Origin: Oscillospiraceae bacterium
GTDB lineage: Bacteria; Bacillota; Clostridia; Oscillospirales; Oscillospiraceae
DNA: 8,464 bases
Assembly (NCBI GenBank): GCA_031288675.1
Contig: JAITQY010000126.1
Location: 1 to 8,464 of the forward strand
Reading direction: 5' to 3'
Positions 1-6,349 of the stretch are shown here, piece by piece. The position numbers and the translations under genes are program-made. Position 1 is the stretch's first letter. Each line of letters opens with the position of its first letter. The notes under the pieces were generated by a model. The model did not search any database. It saw only the letters and a list, made by a program, of their open reading frames with translations, and was not told the DNA's origin.

Positions 1-1197
1 GGCAATCGTACCGCTGGTAGCGTACAGCGTACCCTTAGAGTTACGTGTCAGAATGTTAACGTCCGTTTCGGTAATATCACGCAGCATAGGATTGAGTTTT
101 GCGTTGATCATTGCCAGCCATTCGCTGACATATACAGTGCAATAGCTCATGCCTTTAACGCTGTCGTTATAATTAGACGGCACTTTCGCAAACTCAATAT
201 CTGTCGCGGGGTCAAGCTTCATTACTTTATCCGCATACCAAATGAGATTTCCGAGCGTCATATCGGTCTGAACATTCTCCGCGAATATCTCCGCGAACTC
301 ATTAACCTTTGTGATGTTAGACAGCGTAAGCGTCTGCTTCGTTATCGCTTTCAAAAGCGCCTGCTGCGTATTTATACGCCCGATGTCAGCGTCCGGATAT
401 CCGTGCCGGTTACGTGCGACGTTCACAGCGTCGTGACCGTTCAGGTGCTGCATTCCTTTGCTGATATGAATATGCAGATTCTGCGTCGGATCGTCATAGT
501 TCATATTGATAGGAACTTCAAAGTCCACACCGCCGATAGTATCCACAAGCCGCTCAAACGCTTTCAGCGTAACTACAAAGTAGTTATCCGGCGTAAATCC
601 GAGCAAGTCCTTTATATGCGTTTTCAGATTATTTGCGCGGTGAACAGGCGTATACTGCTCCAGCGTATAGCCGTCCGGCACGTCCGATTTCTTTATGTTC
701 GGCAGATAGTATATCGTGCTTGCCTTTTTGGTTGACCACGCTACATTTACCAGCGTATCGCGCGGAAGGTTTACGAGGTTCAGCTTTTTGTTAACGTCAT
801 CATATGCGCCGAGTATTATCGTATCAGTATTGCCTGTTCCCTGATCTTCTCCGACGATAACAAATGTATACATTCCGTCCTTGCGTCCGGGTATCTTGCC
901 GATACCGGGTTCTTCTTCTCCGTTATCTAAGTCTGCGGTCGGGGGCGGACTTTGTACGCTTGGGTCAAACGTGTTCGCAGGGTCGAAAGTTATCAAGTCC
1001 GGAGGTTTAATACTGCCTATAAATTTTGCCGCCGCCGTAGTTCCGCCGATAACTACTATCGCCGCAACGGCAAGAATTATCATTCGCGTGCGGAATTTCT
1101 TTCTCTGATACGCCGATATTTTGGCGTTTATCTCTGCCTGGCGTGCTTTTTCAGCCTCGTTTACGTATTCTTTTATGTCAGTAGTGTTGTTATTCAC
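1..1197 (-). CDS. LytR-CpsA-Psr (LCP) family cell-wall glycopolymer ligase, 3' end cut by window edge
   Basis: The first 399 codons are present and the C-terminus lies beyond the left edge. I start it at a GTG because a GGAGG (1205-1209) sits 7 nt upstream and no other start fits. The product has a charged cytoplasmic N-terminus (about residues 1-38), one membrane helix (about 39-58), a Pro/acid-rich linker, and an extracytoplasmic LCP domain from about residue 108. LCP hallmarks seen are NTDTIIL (123-129), LPRDT (144-148), GGVDFEVP (222-229), LNGHDAVNVAR (252-262) and the R..GYPDADIGRINTQQ segment (264-279), which hold the Asp and Arg residues that bind the pyrophosphate of the lipid-linked substrate. 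LCP enzymes transfer teichoic acids or capsule-type polymers from undecaprenyl pyrophosphate to peptidoglycan at the outer membrane face. It is last in the visible operon after nadD-yqeK. In many Clostridia rsfS follows, which would lie off the window. The family call is firm; the exact polymer is unknown. Confidence 0.93.
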   Translation of the reverse strand, partial: MNNNTTDIKEYVNEAEKARQAEINAKISAYQRKKFRTRMIILAVAAIVVIGGTTAAAKFIGSIKPPDLITFDPANTFDPSVQSPPPTADLDNGEEEPGIGKIPGRKDGMYTFVIVGEDQGTGNTDTIILGAYDDVNKKLNLVNLPRDTLVNVAWSTKKASTIYYLPNIKKSDVPDGYTLEQYTPVHRANNLKTHIKDLLGFTPDNYFVVTLKAFERLVDTIGGVDFEVPINMNYDDPTQNLHIHISKGMQHLNGHDAVNVARNRHGYPDADIGRINTQQALLKAITKQTLTLSNITKVNEFAEIFAENVQTDMTLGNLIWYADKVMKLDPATDIEFAKVPSNYNDSVKGMSYCTVYVSEWLAMINAKLNPMLRDITETDVNILTRNSKGTLYATSGTIA

Positions 1198-1214
1198 TTT
1201 ATAACCTCCGTAAT

Positions 1215-1301
1215 TTAATGCCGGGAATTTAAGAAATTCAGTGCGTCAACCGACTCTTGGTAGAGCGTTTCCCCGTTTGCTTTTACATCCTCAATGCTTA
1301 C
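1215..1301 (-). pseudogene. Displaced C-terminal tail of YqeK in the -1 frame
   Basis: Directly after the nadD-yqeK stop, the -1 frame encodes 28 residues before a TAA at 1215-1217. The readable core is SIEDVKANGE, then TLYQES, then VDALNFLNSRH. This resembles the normal end of YqeK proteins, in which a helix with SI..(T/V) and K..G precedes a T/S..AL.FL helix. Its stop lies 17 nt before the LCP start, the kind of spacing seen elsewhere in this operon, whereas the current nadD-yqeK stop leaves a 100-nt gap. Compared with B. subtilis YqeK (recalled), about four residues are also missing at the junction, which fits a small out-of-frame deletion better than ribosomal slippage. I see no X-XXY-YYZ slippery heptamer in the 1299-1310 overlap. 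A sequencing or assembly error is possible. Confidence 0.72.
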
Positions 1302-2305
1302 TTCATCGCTTCGTCTATACCGCCGAAAACGATTTTACGCAACTCGTCAACATGCGGAAAATCCCGCGTATCCTCCACGAAATCTGCCAAATAAACTATC
1401 TTTTCAAGAAGATTCATACCCGCTTTTCCGGTAGTGTGCCAGCGAATAGCTTCGCGTATCTGCTCTGAAACCCCGAATTCAAAATACGCTATTGCAGCTC
1501 CCGAAACGGCGTGCAGAAGTTTCTCTCCTTCGACATCGATTGACATAATACCATAATGTTTCAGCGTTGTCAAGTGTTGTTCACAATTTTTTAATTTTGT
1601 TATGTCGTGCAGTATCGCCGCCGTCCGTGCCGCGTCAATGTCAGCCCCGTATATCTCCGCAAGTTTAACCGCCGCTTTCTCTACCCCGCGGGTATGTGCG
1701 ATTCTTTTCCGCGCCTTTGCCGAAGTGTTGCTTCCATTATCCGTTATCAGATTTTCCGCTTGCGTCCGCAACCAATCCCAATCAGGTTTGGCGTTATACA
1801 GCCTGTTTTTTATTATATATGCGTATGTTTTTTCCGTTAGCCATTCCCTGCCCTGACGTTTGGGCAAAGCCTCGCGAACAAGCGTCGAACTGACCGGAAT
1901 TACGTTACGGTCAAGCGCCATAATTTCAGTATGCTTGCGCAGCCATTCCGAATCGTACCATTGCCCTACTGTTGCGAACATATCAGTACCCATAAGCAGC
2001 GTAAACTGCGCCGAAGGATAGTATGCCATCAATTCACGTATTGTATCCGCAGTATATGATTTCCCTGCTCTTGATATTTCAATATCAATGATTTCCGTGC
2101 CTGCATCCGCGAACGTTAGTTCAGCCATTTCAAGGCGCTGCGCCGCGTTAGGCGAACCATCCGGCAGAGTTTTATGCGGCGGGTCTCCTGACGGAATAAC
2201 AATAATTTTGTCAAACTTCGCCGCGCGGACTGCCGGGTTATCTATATAGGACAAGTGTCCGATATGAGGCGGATTAAATGTTCCGCCAAGTACCGCAATC
2301 TTCAT
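1298..2305 (-). CDS. nadD: NadD-YqeK fusion: nicotinate-nucleotide adenylyltransferase plus HD-domain Ap4A hydrolase, C-terminus truncated by frameshift
   Basis: This 335-residue protein joins two enzymes that are usually separate neighbouring genes. Residues 1-170 are the NadD nucleotidyltransferase, which makes nicotinate adenine dinucleotide from NaMN and ATP. It has GTFNPPHIGH (8-17), the PPHK segment (42-45) and SSTLVR (139-144). Between W116-Y117 and SST it has only about 21 residues, where Bacillus NadD has roughly 38 (from memory), so the loop bearing the usual RPG-type motif is shortened. Residues about 175-335 are YqeK, a symmetrical diadenosine tetraphosphatase, with HTR (204-206), the HD pair (233-234), H265, H290 and LADFVEDTR (306-314). 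The ORF stops right after GIDEAMK, before the usual YqeK C-terminal helices, and those continue in another frame downstream (see the 1215-1301 entry). The start ATG overlaps the rdgB stop by one base (TAATG), with GGAG 10 nt upstream (2316-2319), indicating translational coupling. Confidence 0.9.
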   Translation of the reverse strand: MKIAVLGGTFNPPHIGHLSYIDNPAVRAAKFDKIIVIPSGDPPHKTLPDGSPNAAQRLEMAELTFADAGTEIIDIEISRAGKSYTADTIRELMAYYPSAQFTLLMGTDMFATVGQWYDSEWLRKHTEIMALDRNVIPVSSTLVREALPKRQGREWLTEKTYAYIIKNRLYNAKPDWDWLRTQAENLITDNGSNTSAKARKRIAHTRGVEKAAVKLAEIYGADIDAARTAAILHDITKLKNCEQHLTTLKHYGIMSIDVEGEKLLHAVSGAAIAYFEFGVSEQIREAIRWHTTGKAGMNLLEKIVYLADFVEDTRDFPHVDELRKIVFGGIDEAMK

Positions 2306-2859
2306 TATTCTAAAACTCCGCGCGATTGAAGTTCTTTCAGCATCGCTTGAATAGCGTTGTAACGGTGTGAACTAACATTTTTAAGCTCAGGCGTTATCTC
2401 CGCCATAGTTTTGCCGAACTCCGGCATAAAAAATATGGGATCATATCCGAATCCGTTACTGCCACGCGGTTCCTCCGTGATTATTCCGTGACATTCTCCG
2501 CGCACCGTGAACTCCGTGCCGTCCGGAAATACAACCGCAATAGCGGCAACAAATTTAGCCGACCGGTTCGTTTCGCCTTCTAATTCGTGCAATATCTTTG
2601 CTTTGCGGTCACCCGGCTCGCTATACCGCGCGCTGAACACACCCGGTCTGCCGTCAAGCGCGTCAACGCAAAGTCCGCTGTCGTCAGCAATGGCGGCATT
2701 GCCGGTTATTCTGCAAGCCTCACGCGCTTTTATCAAAGCGTTATCCTCAAACGTCGAGCCGTTTTCTTCCACATCAACGCTGACCGGTTCCACTTCACCA
2801 AGCATACCGCGGAACTCACGCAGCTTATTCTTATTACCTGTCGCCAGATAAAATCGCAT
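2305..2859 (-). CDS. rdgB: XTP/dITP pyrophosphatase (non-canonical purine NTP house-cleaning enzyme, Ham1/RdgB family)
   Basis: The enzyme hydrolyses dITP, XTP and ITP to the monophosphates, keeping deaminated purines out of DNA and RNA in the cytosol. The 184-residue product has the full family signature: LATGNKNKLREF (5-16), FEDNALIKA (37-45), ADDSGLCVDALDGRPGVFSARY (58-79, with the catalytic acidic pair D59-D60), GSNGFGYDPIF (133-143) and the base-recognition SHR (164-166). A longer in-frame ORF runs upstream to 2919, but I choose the ATG at 2859. The family starts at this MRFYLATGN, and a strong GGAGGAG (2867-2873) lies 7 nt upstream inside the ftsY coding region. The gene overlaps the end of ftsY by 26 nt in another frame and its stop shares a base with the nadD start, so it is almost certainly co-translated within the operon. 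Confidence 0.95.
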   Translation of the reverse strand: MRFYLATGNKNKLREFRGMLGEVEPVSVDVEENGSTFEDNALIKAREACRITGNAAIADDSGLCVDALDGRPGVFSARYSEPGDRKAKILHELEGETNRSAKFVAAIAVVFPDGTEFTVRGECHGIITEEPRGSNGFGYDPIFFMPEFGKTMAEITPELKNVSSHRYNAIQAMLKELQSRGVLE

Positions 2860-3727
2860 CCGTAAACTCCTCCGCATCAAAATAGACCAAATCTTCAATC
2901 TGCTCTCCGATACCGGCAAGTTTTACCGGTATACCTAACTCTTTAACCACAGCAAAGACTATTCCGCCTTTAGCGGTACCATCCAGTTTTGTCAAAACTA
3001 ATCCGGTCAAATCCGCCGCGCCTGTAAATTCACGCGCCTGAAGCAAACCGTTCTGACCTGTCGCCGCATCTATAACAAGAAGATTTTCGCGCGCTGCGTC
3101 AGGCATTTCACGCGTTATTATGCGGTTGATTTTCTCCAGCTCTTTCATCAAATTTGCTTTATTATGCAATCTTCCGGCAGTATCGCAAATTATGACGTCT
3201 GTGTGTCTTGCCTTTGCCGCCTGCAAGCCGTCAAAAACTACGGCGCCGGGATCGCCGCCTTCTACTCCGCGAATAATTTCGGCTCCTGTGCGCTGAGCCC
3301 AAACCGAAAGCTGGTCTGCTGCCGCCGCGCGGAACGTATCCCCCGCGACCAGCAAAACTTTCTTTCCCTGAGCAGTGTAACGCGCCGCAAGTTTGCCGAT
3401 AGTAGTAGTTTTGCCTACTCCGTTGACCCCGATAACCAGTATCAAAATCGGATTCCCTTGCGTTAAAGTGTTTTCGCTTAACGCGTTTGCTTCGGCAAAA
3501 ATGCTCAGCAAAATCTTTTTGAGTTCGCTGCGAATCTCTTCCGCGCCGCGCAAGCCGTACTGCTTTACAGCGTCGCGGAGATTATCGACGCATCCGGCGG
3601 ATAATTCCGCGCCAATGTCGGACATAATCAACCGCTCTTCGAGTTCATCGAAAAACTCATCGTTTACGCCTGAAAAATCATCGAAAAAGCCCCTTACGGA
3701 GGCTTTAATTTTATCAAATAGTTTCAT
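2834..3727 (-). CDS. ftsY: Signal recognition particle receptor FtsY (SRP GTPase)
   Basis: FtsY docks ribosome-nascent chain-SRP complexes at the membrane through GTP-dependent pairing with Ffh. The 297-residue protein is a compact form. A basic/amphipathic N-terminus (KIKASVRGFFDDF, 6-18) can serve as the membrane anchor without a long acidic A domain. It leads into the four-helix N domain (to about residue 85) and the Ras-like G domain. Visible motifs are GVNGVGKTTT (100-109, P-loop), DTFRAAAADQL (130-140, SRP GTPase insertion box), DTAGR (182-186), TKLDG (246-250) and GIGEQIEDL (272-280, closing loop). The start ATG has no Shine-Dalgarno sequence: the nearest AAGG is 23 nt upstream and the immediate upstream bases are an AT-rich run. 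It begins 29 nt after lysC and overlaps rdgB at its end. Its position behind amino acid genes, not with ffh or smc, is a less usual context. Confidence 0.95.
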   Translation of the reverse strand: MKLFDKIKASVRGFFDDFSGVNDEFFDELEERLIMSDIGAELSAGCVDNLRDAVKQYGLRGAEEIRSELKKILLSIFAEANALSENTLTQGNPILILVIGVNGVGKTTTIGKLAARYTAQGKKVLLVAGDTFRAAAADQLSVWAQRTGAEIIRGVEGGDPGAVVFDGLQAAKARHTDVIICDTAGRLHNKANLMKELEKINRIITREMPDAARENLLVIDAATGQNGLLQAREFTGAADLTGLVLTKLDGTAKGGIVFAVVKELGIPVKLAGIGEQIEDLVYFDAEEFTDAILSGDR

Positions 3728-3756
3728 ATAATTTATATTATGTGCAAACGCCTTAA

Positions 3757-4230
3757 TTATTCGCCGAAGAATTTGCGGTGAATCGCTTTCATAGCGATGT
3801 CCGAATTCACGTCGTCGATAAGCACGGATACTTTGATTTCACTGGTGCTGATCATATGAATATTTACACTGGACTCGTACAGCGCTTCAAACATTTGGGA
3901 CGCTACTCCGCTGGAGTTAATCATTCCAGCCCCGACGATACTGACCTTGCACAGCGTACTGCTTACATCCAGCTTGTTAAAGCCGATTGTTTCACGCGCT
4001 TCCATCAGCGCCGCCTCAGCAGTAGCAAGATCGCCTTTTGCAACAGTAAAGCTAATATCCTTACTGTTTTCGCGCCCGATTGACTGAAGAATAATATCGA
4101 CGTTAACTCCGTTCTTTGCCATAAGGCTGAAAATCTTAAACGCAACGCCGGGCGTGTCCTCAAGCCCAACCAATGCAACGCGGGCAATATCACTGTCTTT
4201 GGCTATGCCGCTTATTTTAGTCTCTTCCAT
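3757..4230 (-). CDS. lysC: Aspartokinase beta subunit from an internal in-frame start within lysC
   Basis: An ATG at codon 245 of lysC (MEETKISG...) is preceded by AAGGAG at 4240-4245 with an ideal 9-nt gap. It would give a 157-residue protein containing only the two ACT domains. B. subtilis lysC is known to make its beta subunit from an equivalent internal start near residue 246, and the holoenzyme is alpha2-beta2. The site here falls at the same place, at the hinge between the kinase and ACT domains. The ribosome site is seen directly; that it is used is inferred from the B. subtilis case. Confidence 0.75.
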   Translation of the reverse strand: MEETKISGIAKDSDIARVALVGLEDTPGVAFKIFSLMAKNGVNVDIILQSIGRENSKDISFTVAKGDLATAEAALMEARETIGFNKLDVSSTLCKVSIVGAGMINSSGVASQMFEALYESSVNIHMISTSEIKVSVLIDDVNSDIAMKAIHRKFFGE

Positions 4231-4962
4231 TTTTACTTTCTCCTTTACAATTGTTCCTGGTTTGCGGGTAAAGCTTGACAGTACCTCTAACTTAACCGAG
4301 TACTTACGAGCCATCTCCACACTCCGGTTATGCAGAACTTTAGCGCCCATACTGGCAAGCTCCAACATCTCGTCATATGTAATCTCGTCCAATTTATGCG
4401 CCGTCGGAACGGCGCGCGGGTCAGCGGTAAACACGCCTTCGACGTCGGTGTATATCTGGCATAAGTCCGCGTGCATAGCAGCCGCAAGCGCAACCGCTGT
4501 AGTATCACTGCCTCCGCGTCCGAGCGTAGTAATATCGAAAAACGTCGTCGTACCCTGAAATCCAGCGACAAGCACCACACGTTTACGGTCAAGTTCAGCC
4601 AAGACGCGCTCCGTCTTAATGCTGCGTATACGGGAGTTTCCGTACGCCGAAGTCGTCTGGATTCCCGCCTGCCAACCGGTCATTGAAACCGCCGGAATAC
4701 CCATGCTCTCCAATGCCATAGCGCAAAGCGCAATAGACTGCTGCTCCCCTGTGGCAAGAAGCATATCCATCTCACGTTTAGATGGATTAGGGTTAATTTC
4801 CGCCGCTTTTTCAATCAAATCATCAGTAGTATCGCCCTGCGCGGACAATACTACAACCACGCTGTTATCATTGCGATAGGTCTCCGCGATGATACCGGCT
4901 ACCGCTTTGATCCTGCGCGCATCGGCAACACTGCTGCCCCCGAATTTCTGTACGATCAGCAA
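3757..4962 (-). CDS. lysC: Aspartokinase, alpha subunit (monofunctional, two C-terminal ACT domains)
   Basis: This enzyme phosphorylates L-aspartate with ATP, the first step towards lysine, threonine, methionine and diaminopimelate. The 401-residue protein has an amino-acid-kinase domain (about 1-240) with KFGGSS (6-11), the substrate loop TGEQQS (71-76) and GRGGSDTTA (148-156). Two ACT regulatory domains follow (about 260-325 and 338-401), beginning ARVALVGLEDTPG and LCKVSIVGAGM. Length and layout match the Bacillus-type alpha/beta aspartokinases, which are usually inhibited by lysine, or lysine plus threonine; which effector acts here cannot be read from sequence. The start codon is TTG: GGAGG (4972-4976) lies 9 nt upstream, and the protein begins at the family's usual position just before the KFGGSS strand. 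It sits 47 nt downstream of hom and feeds the same pathway. No T-box or lysine riboswitch fits in that gap. Confidence 0.95.
   Translation of the reverse strand: MLIVQKFGGSSVADARRIKAVAGIIAETYRNDNSVVVVLSAQGDTTDDLIEKAAEINPNPSKREMDMLLATGEQQSIALCAMALESMGIPAVSMTGWQAGIQTTSAYGNSRIRSIKTERVLAELDRKRVVLVAGFQGTTTFFDITTLGRGGSDTTAVALAAAMHADLCQIYTDVEGVFTADPRAVPTAHKLDEITYDEMLELASMGAKVLHNRSVEMARKYSVKLEVLSSFTRKPGTIVKEKVKMEETKISGIAKDSDIARVALVGLEDTPGVAFKIFSLMAKNGVNVDIILQSIGRENSKDISFTVAKGDLATAEAALMEARETIGFNKLDVSSTLCKVSIVGAGMINSSGVASQMFEALYESSVNIHMISTSEIKVSVLIDDVNSDIAMKAIHRKFFGE
4240..4245 (-). promoter_or_regulatory. Internal ribosome binding site for the aspartokinase beta subunit
   Basis: AAGGAG lies inside the lysC coding region, 9 nt before an in-frame ATG at 4228-4230. 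In the kinase frame it encodes the K240-E241 region, a linker with little visible constraint, so the strong match is suggestive of selection for translation initiation. Confidence 0.7.
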
Positions 4963-5009
4963 AACCTAAAACCTCCTATTAAAAATACCGTTACCGTTTT
5001 TTATTCGGC

Positions 5010-6023
5010 TTACGATACATTTTCTGAAACCAACTGTACGCCCTCGCCGTCGCTCCAGTAGAGCCATTTACGGGCGTTGGTGTGCTTAACGCAGTCTATC
5101 ACATCCGCAACGACAGCGCTTGCCGTAGGCATCTTGCCCGCGCCCTGACCGTAGAACAGAACCTCTCCAACGGCGTTCCCTTTGACAACTATCCCGTTGT
5201 TAGCGTTCTCTACACAGCTAAGCATATGGTCGTTGGCAATAACCTCCGGGGCAACGCGAATCATAATTCTGCCGTCGTCAAGTTTTTTCGCGCGTCCGAT
5301 AAGTTTAACCTTGCCGTCAGGCGTGACAGCGTCCTTTACGCCGTCAATGCCGGTAACGCTGACCTCGTCAGGGTCAATGTGCCTGCCGAACGCCAAATCA
5401 GCAAGGATACAAATCTTACGGCAGGTATCCTTACCGCTGATGTCAGCGGTCGGGTCAGGTTCGGCATAACCAAGCTCCTGAGCAGTTTTCAGCGCCTGTT
5501 CATAGCTTTGACCTTCGCTCATCTTTGTTAATATATAGTTTGTAGTACCGTTCAGTATTCCGTAAATCTCTGTAATTTCGTTAGCCGCCAAACATTGGCT
5601 GATAGGGCGGAGAATAGGGATACCTCCGCCGACGCTTGCCTCGAAGAGATAGTTAACGTTGTTCTCTTTAGCAAGAGTAAGCAGTTCATGTCCGTATACT
5701 GCGACCAGTTCTTTATTGGACGTTACGACGCTTTTGCCGGCAGACAGCGCGCGCTTAGTAAAATCGTACGCGAACCGGGTGCCTCCGATAGTCTCTACTA
5801 CTACGTTTACGTCAGGATCATTTTCAATTATGTTAAAATCTGAAATAAACAGCGGTTTGAATTCACTGTCTTCCGGAAACCGGACGTCAAGAATATATTT
5901 AAGCTCCACTTCCCTGCCGGCGCTTTGAGTAATGCGCTCTTTATTCGCTTTCAACAGTTCCGCAGCTCCTGATCCAATGTTACCGAACCCAATAATAGCT
6001 ACTCCGCACTTTTCCACGGACAT
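5010..6023 (-). CDS. hom: Homoserine dehydrogenase, short form without ACT domain
   Basis: It reduces aspartate semialdehyde to homoserine with NAD(P)H, the branch-point step to threonine and methionine. The 337-residue protein has a Rossmann motif GFGNIGSG (12-19), TSNKELVA (101-108), the substrate-domain signature GILNGTTNYIL (155-165), and the catalytic group E188, D194, D199 and K203, whose spacing equals that of yeast E208/D214/D219/K223. It ends soon after the NAD-domain return helix (VVADVIDCV, 304-312). It therefore lacks the roughly 90-residue C-terminal ACT domain of B. subtilis-type enzymes and is unlikely to be threonine-regulated in that way. The segment after GIDG (225-228) is also shorter than usual. 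The ATG at 6021-6023 has a GAGG at 6034-6037, 10 nt upstream. It is first in the operon, 47 nt ahead of lysC. Confidence 0.93.
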   Translation of the reverse strand: MSVEKCGVAIIGFGNIGSGAAELLKANKERITQSAGREVELKYILDVRFPEDSEFKPLFISDFNIIENDPDVNVVVETIGGTRFAYDFTKRALSAGKSVVTSNKELVAVYGHELLTLAKENNVNYLFEASVGGGIPILRPISQCLAANEITEIYGILNGTTNYILTKMSEGQSYEQALKTAQELGYAEPDPTADISGKDTCRKICILADLAFGRHIDPDEVSVTGIDGVKDAVTPDGKVKLIGRAKKLDDGRIMIRVAPEVIANDHMLSCVENANNGIVVKGNAVGEVLFYGQGAGKMPTASAVVADVIDCVKHTNARKWLYWSDGEGVQLVSENVS

Positions 6024-6062
6024 ATCTTTGCCACCTCATTATAAGAATTTATCTATTGATAC

Positions 6063-6091
6063 AGCATAACACATCAAGTCACAAAAAGCAA
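6063..6091 (-). promoter_or_regulatory. SigA-type promoter for the hom-lysC-ftsY operon (P1)
   Basis: Reading the minus strand, TTGCTT (6086-6091) and TATGCT (6063-6068) are separated by 17 nt. Transcription would start near 6056, leaving a leader of about 33 nt that ends in the hom ribosome site. This leader is too short for a T-box or attenuator. Confidence 0.55.
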
Positions 6092-6140
6092 GTATTTTTT
6101 GCAGTAGCCCTGATACGATATGAAGTTTTTGTATGCGCAC

Positions 6141-6169
6141 ATTACATCACAAACCGAGCCAAAAATCAA
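6141..6169 (-). promoter_or_regulatory. Second promoter candidate upstream of hom (P2)
   Basis: On the minus strand TTGATT (6164-6169) and TGTAAT (6141-6146) are 17 nt apart. A start near 6134 would give a leader of about 110 nt. It is weaker than consensus and unproven; it could be the main promoter with P1 secondary, or a chance match in AT-rich DNA. Confidence 0.35.
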
Positions 6170-6178
6170 GCGTTAAAC

Positions 6179-6207
6179 GTAAACAAAGTGTGAATTTTTT
6201 AGTTTAC
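6179..6207. repeat. Inverted hexamer pair just upstream of P2
   Basis: GTAAAC (6179-6184) and GTTTAC (6202-6207) form a 6-bp inverted repeat with 17 nt between. It lies immediately upstream of the P2 -35 element on the minus strand. That placement would suit an activator or repressor site for the hom operon, but AT-rich DNA produces such pairs by chance and I cannot name a regulator. Confidence 0.25.
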
Positions 6208-6246
6208 AAAAATCCGGAACAAACTGGTGAATATAAGAGAAATAAC

Positions 6247-6268
6247 AAAAAGCCCTTTAGGGCTTTTT
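6247..6268 (-). terminator. Intrinsic terminator of the tRNA operon
   Basis: A perfect hairpin has 9-nt arms (6247-6255 and 6260-6268) with a GC-rich core AGCCC/GGGCT and loop TTTA. On the minus strand the T-rich arm continues into GTTATTT, directly after tRNA-Gly. The A-run on the other side makes it formally bidirectional, but no plus-strand gene arrives here. Confidence 0.85.
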
Positions 6269-6271
6269 GAA

Positions 6272-6347
6272 TGGAGCGGGCGACGAGGCTCGAACTCGCT
6301 ACCTCCACCTTGGCAAGGTGGCGCTCTACCGGATGAGCTACGCCCGC
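6272..6347 (-). tRNA. tRNA-Gly (anticodon GCC)
   Basis: A full cloverleaf reads on the minus strand: acceptor GCGGGCG (6341-6347) pairs with CGCCCGC (6276-6282), the anticodon stem is CCACC/GGTGG, and the loop is TTGCCAA with the anticodon at 6312-6314. The T-arm contains GTTCGAG. The 3' CCA is encoded (6272-6274). It is the last gene of a four-tRNA transcript. Confidence 0.97.
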
Positions 6348-6349
6348 AA

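Noticed and set aside
403..735. A 110-codon plus-strand reading frame
   Set aside because: It is antisense to the LCP gene, whose conserved motifs (LPRDT, GGVDFEVP) lie in the opposite strand; no ribosome site or recognisable product.
1299..1310. Programmed -1 ribosomal frameshift joining the YqeK tail
   Set aside because: No slippery heptamer is present in the overlap of the two frames, and several family residues are missing at the junction, which frameshifting would not explain.
2507..2851. A 114-codon plus-strand reading frame
   Set aside because: It is the antisense shadow of rdgB; the same holds for the long plus-strand frames opposite ftsY, lysC and hom.
2860..2919. A 20-codon longer N-terminus for RdgB
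   Set aside because: The extension lies within ftsY, matches no RdgB family member, and the GGAGGAG 7 nt before 2859 marks the real start.
4963..5009. Lysine riboswitch or attenuator before lysC
   Set aside because: The gap from hom is only 47 nt and contains just an AT-rich direct repeat (TACCGT twice) and the ribosome site.
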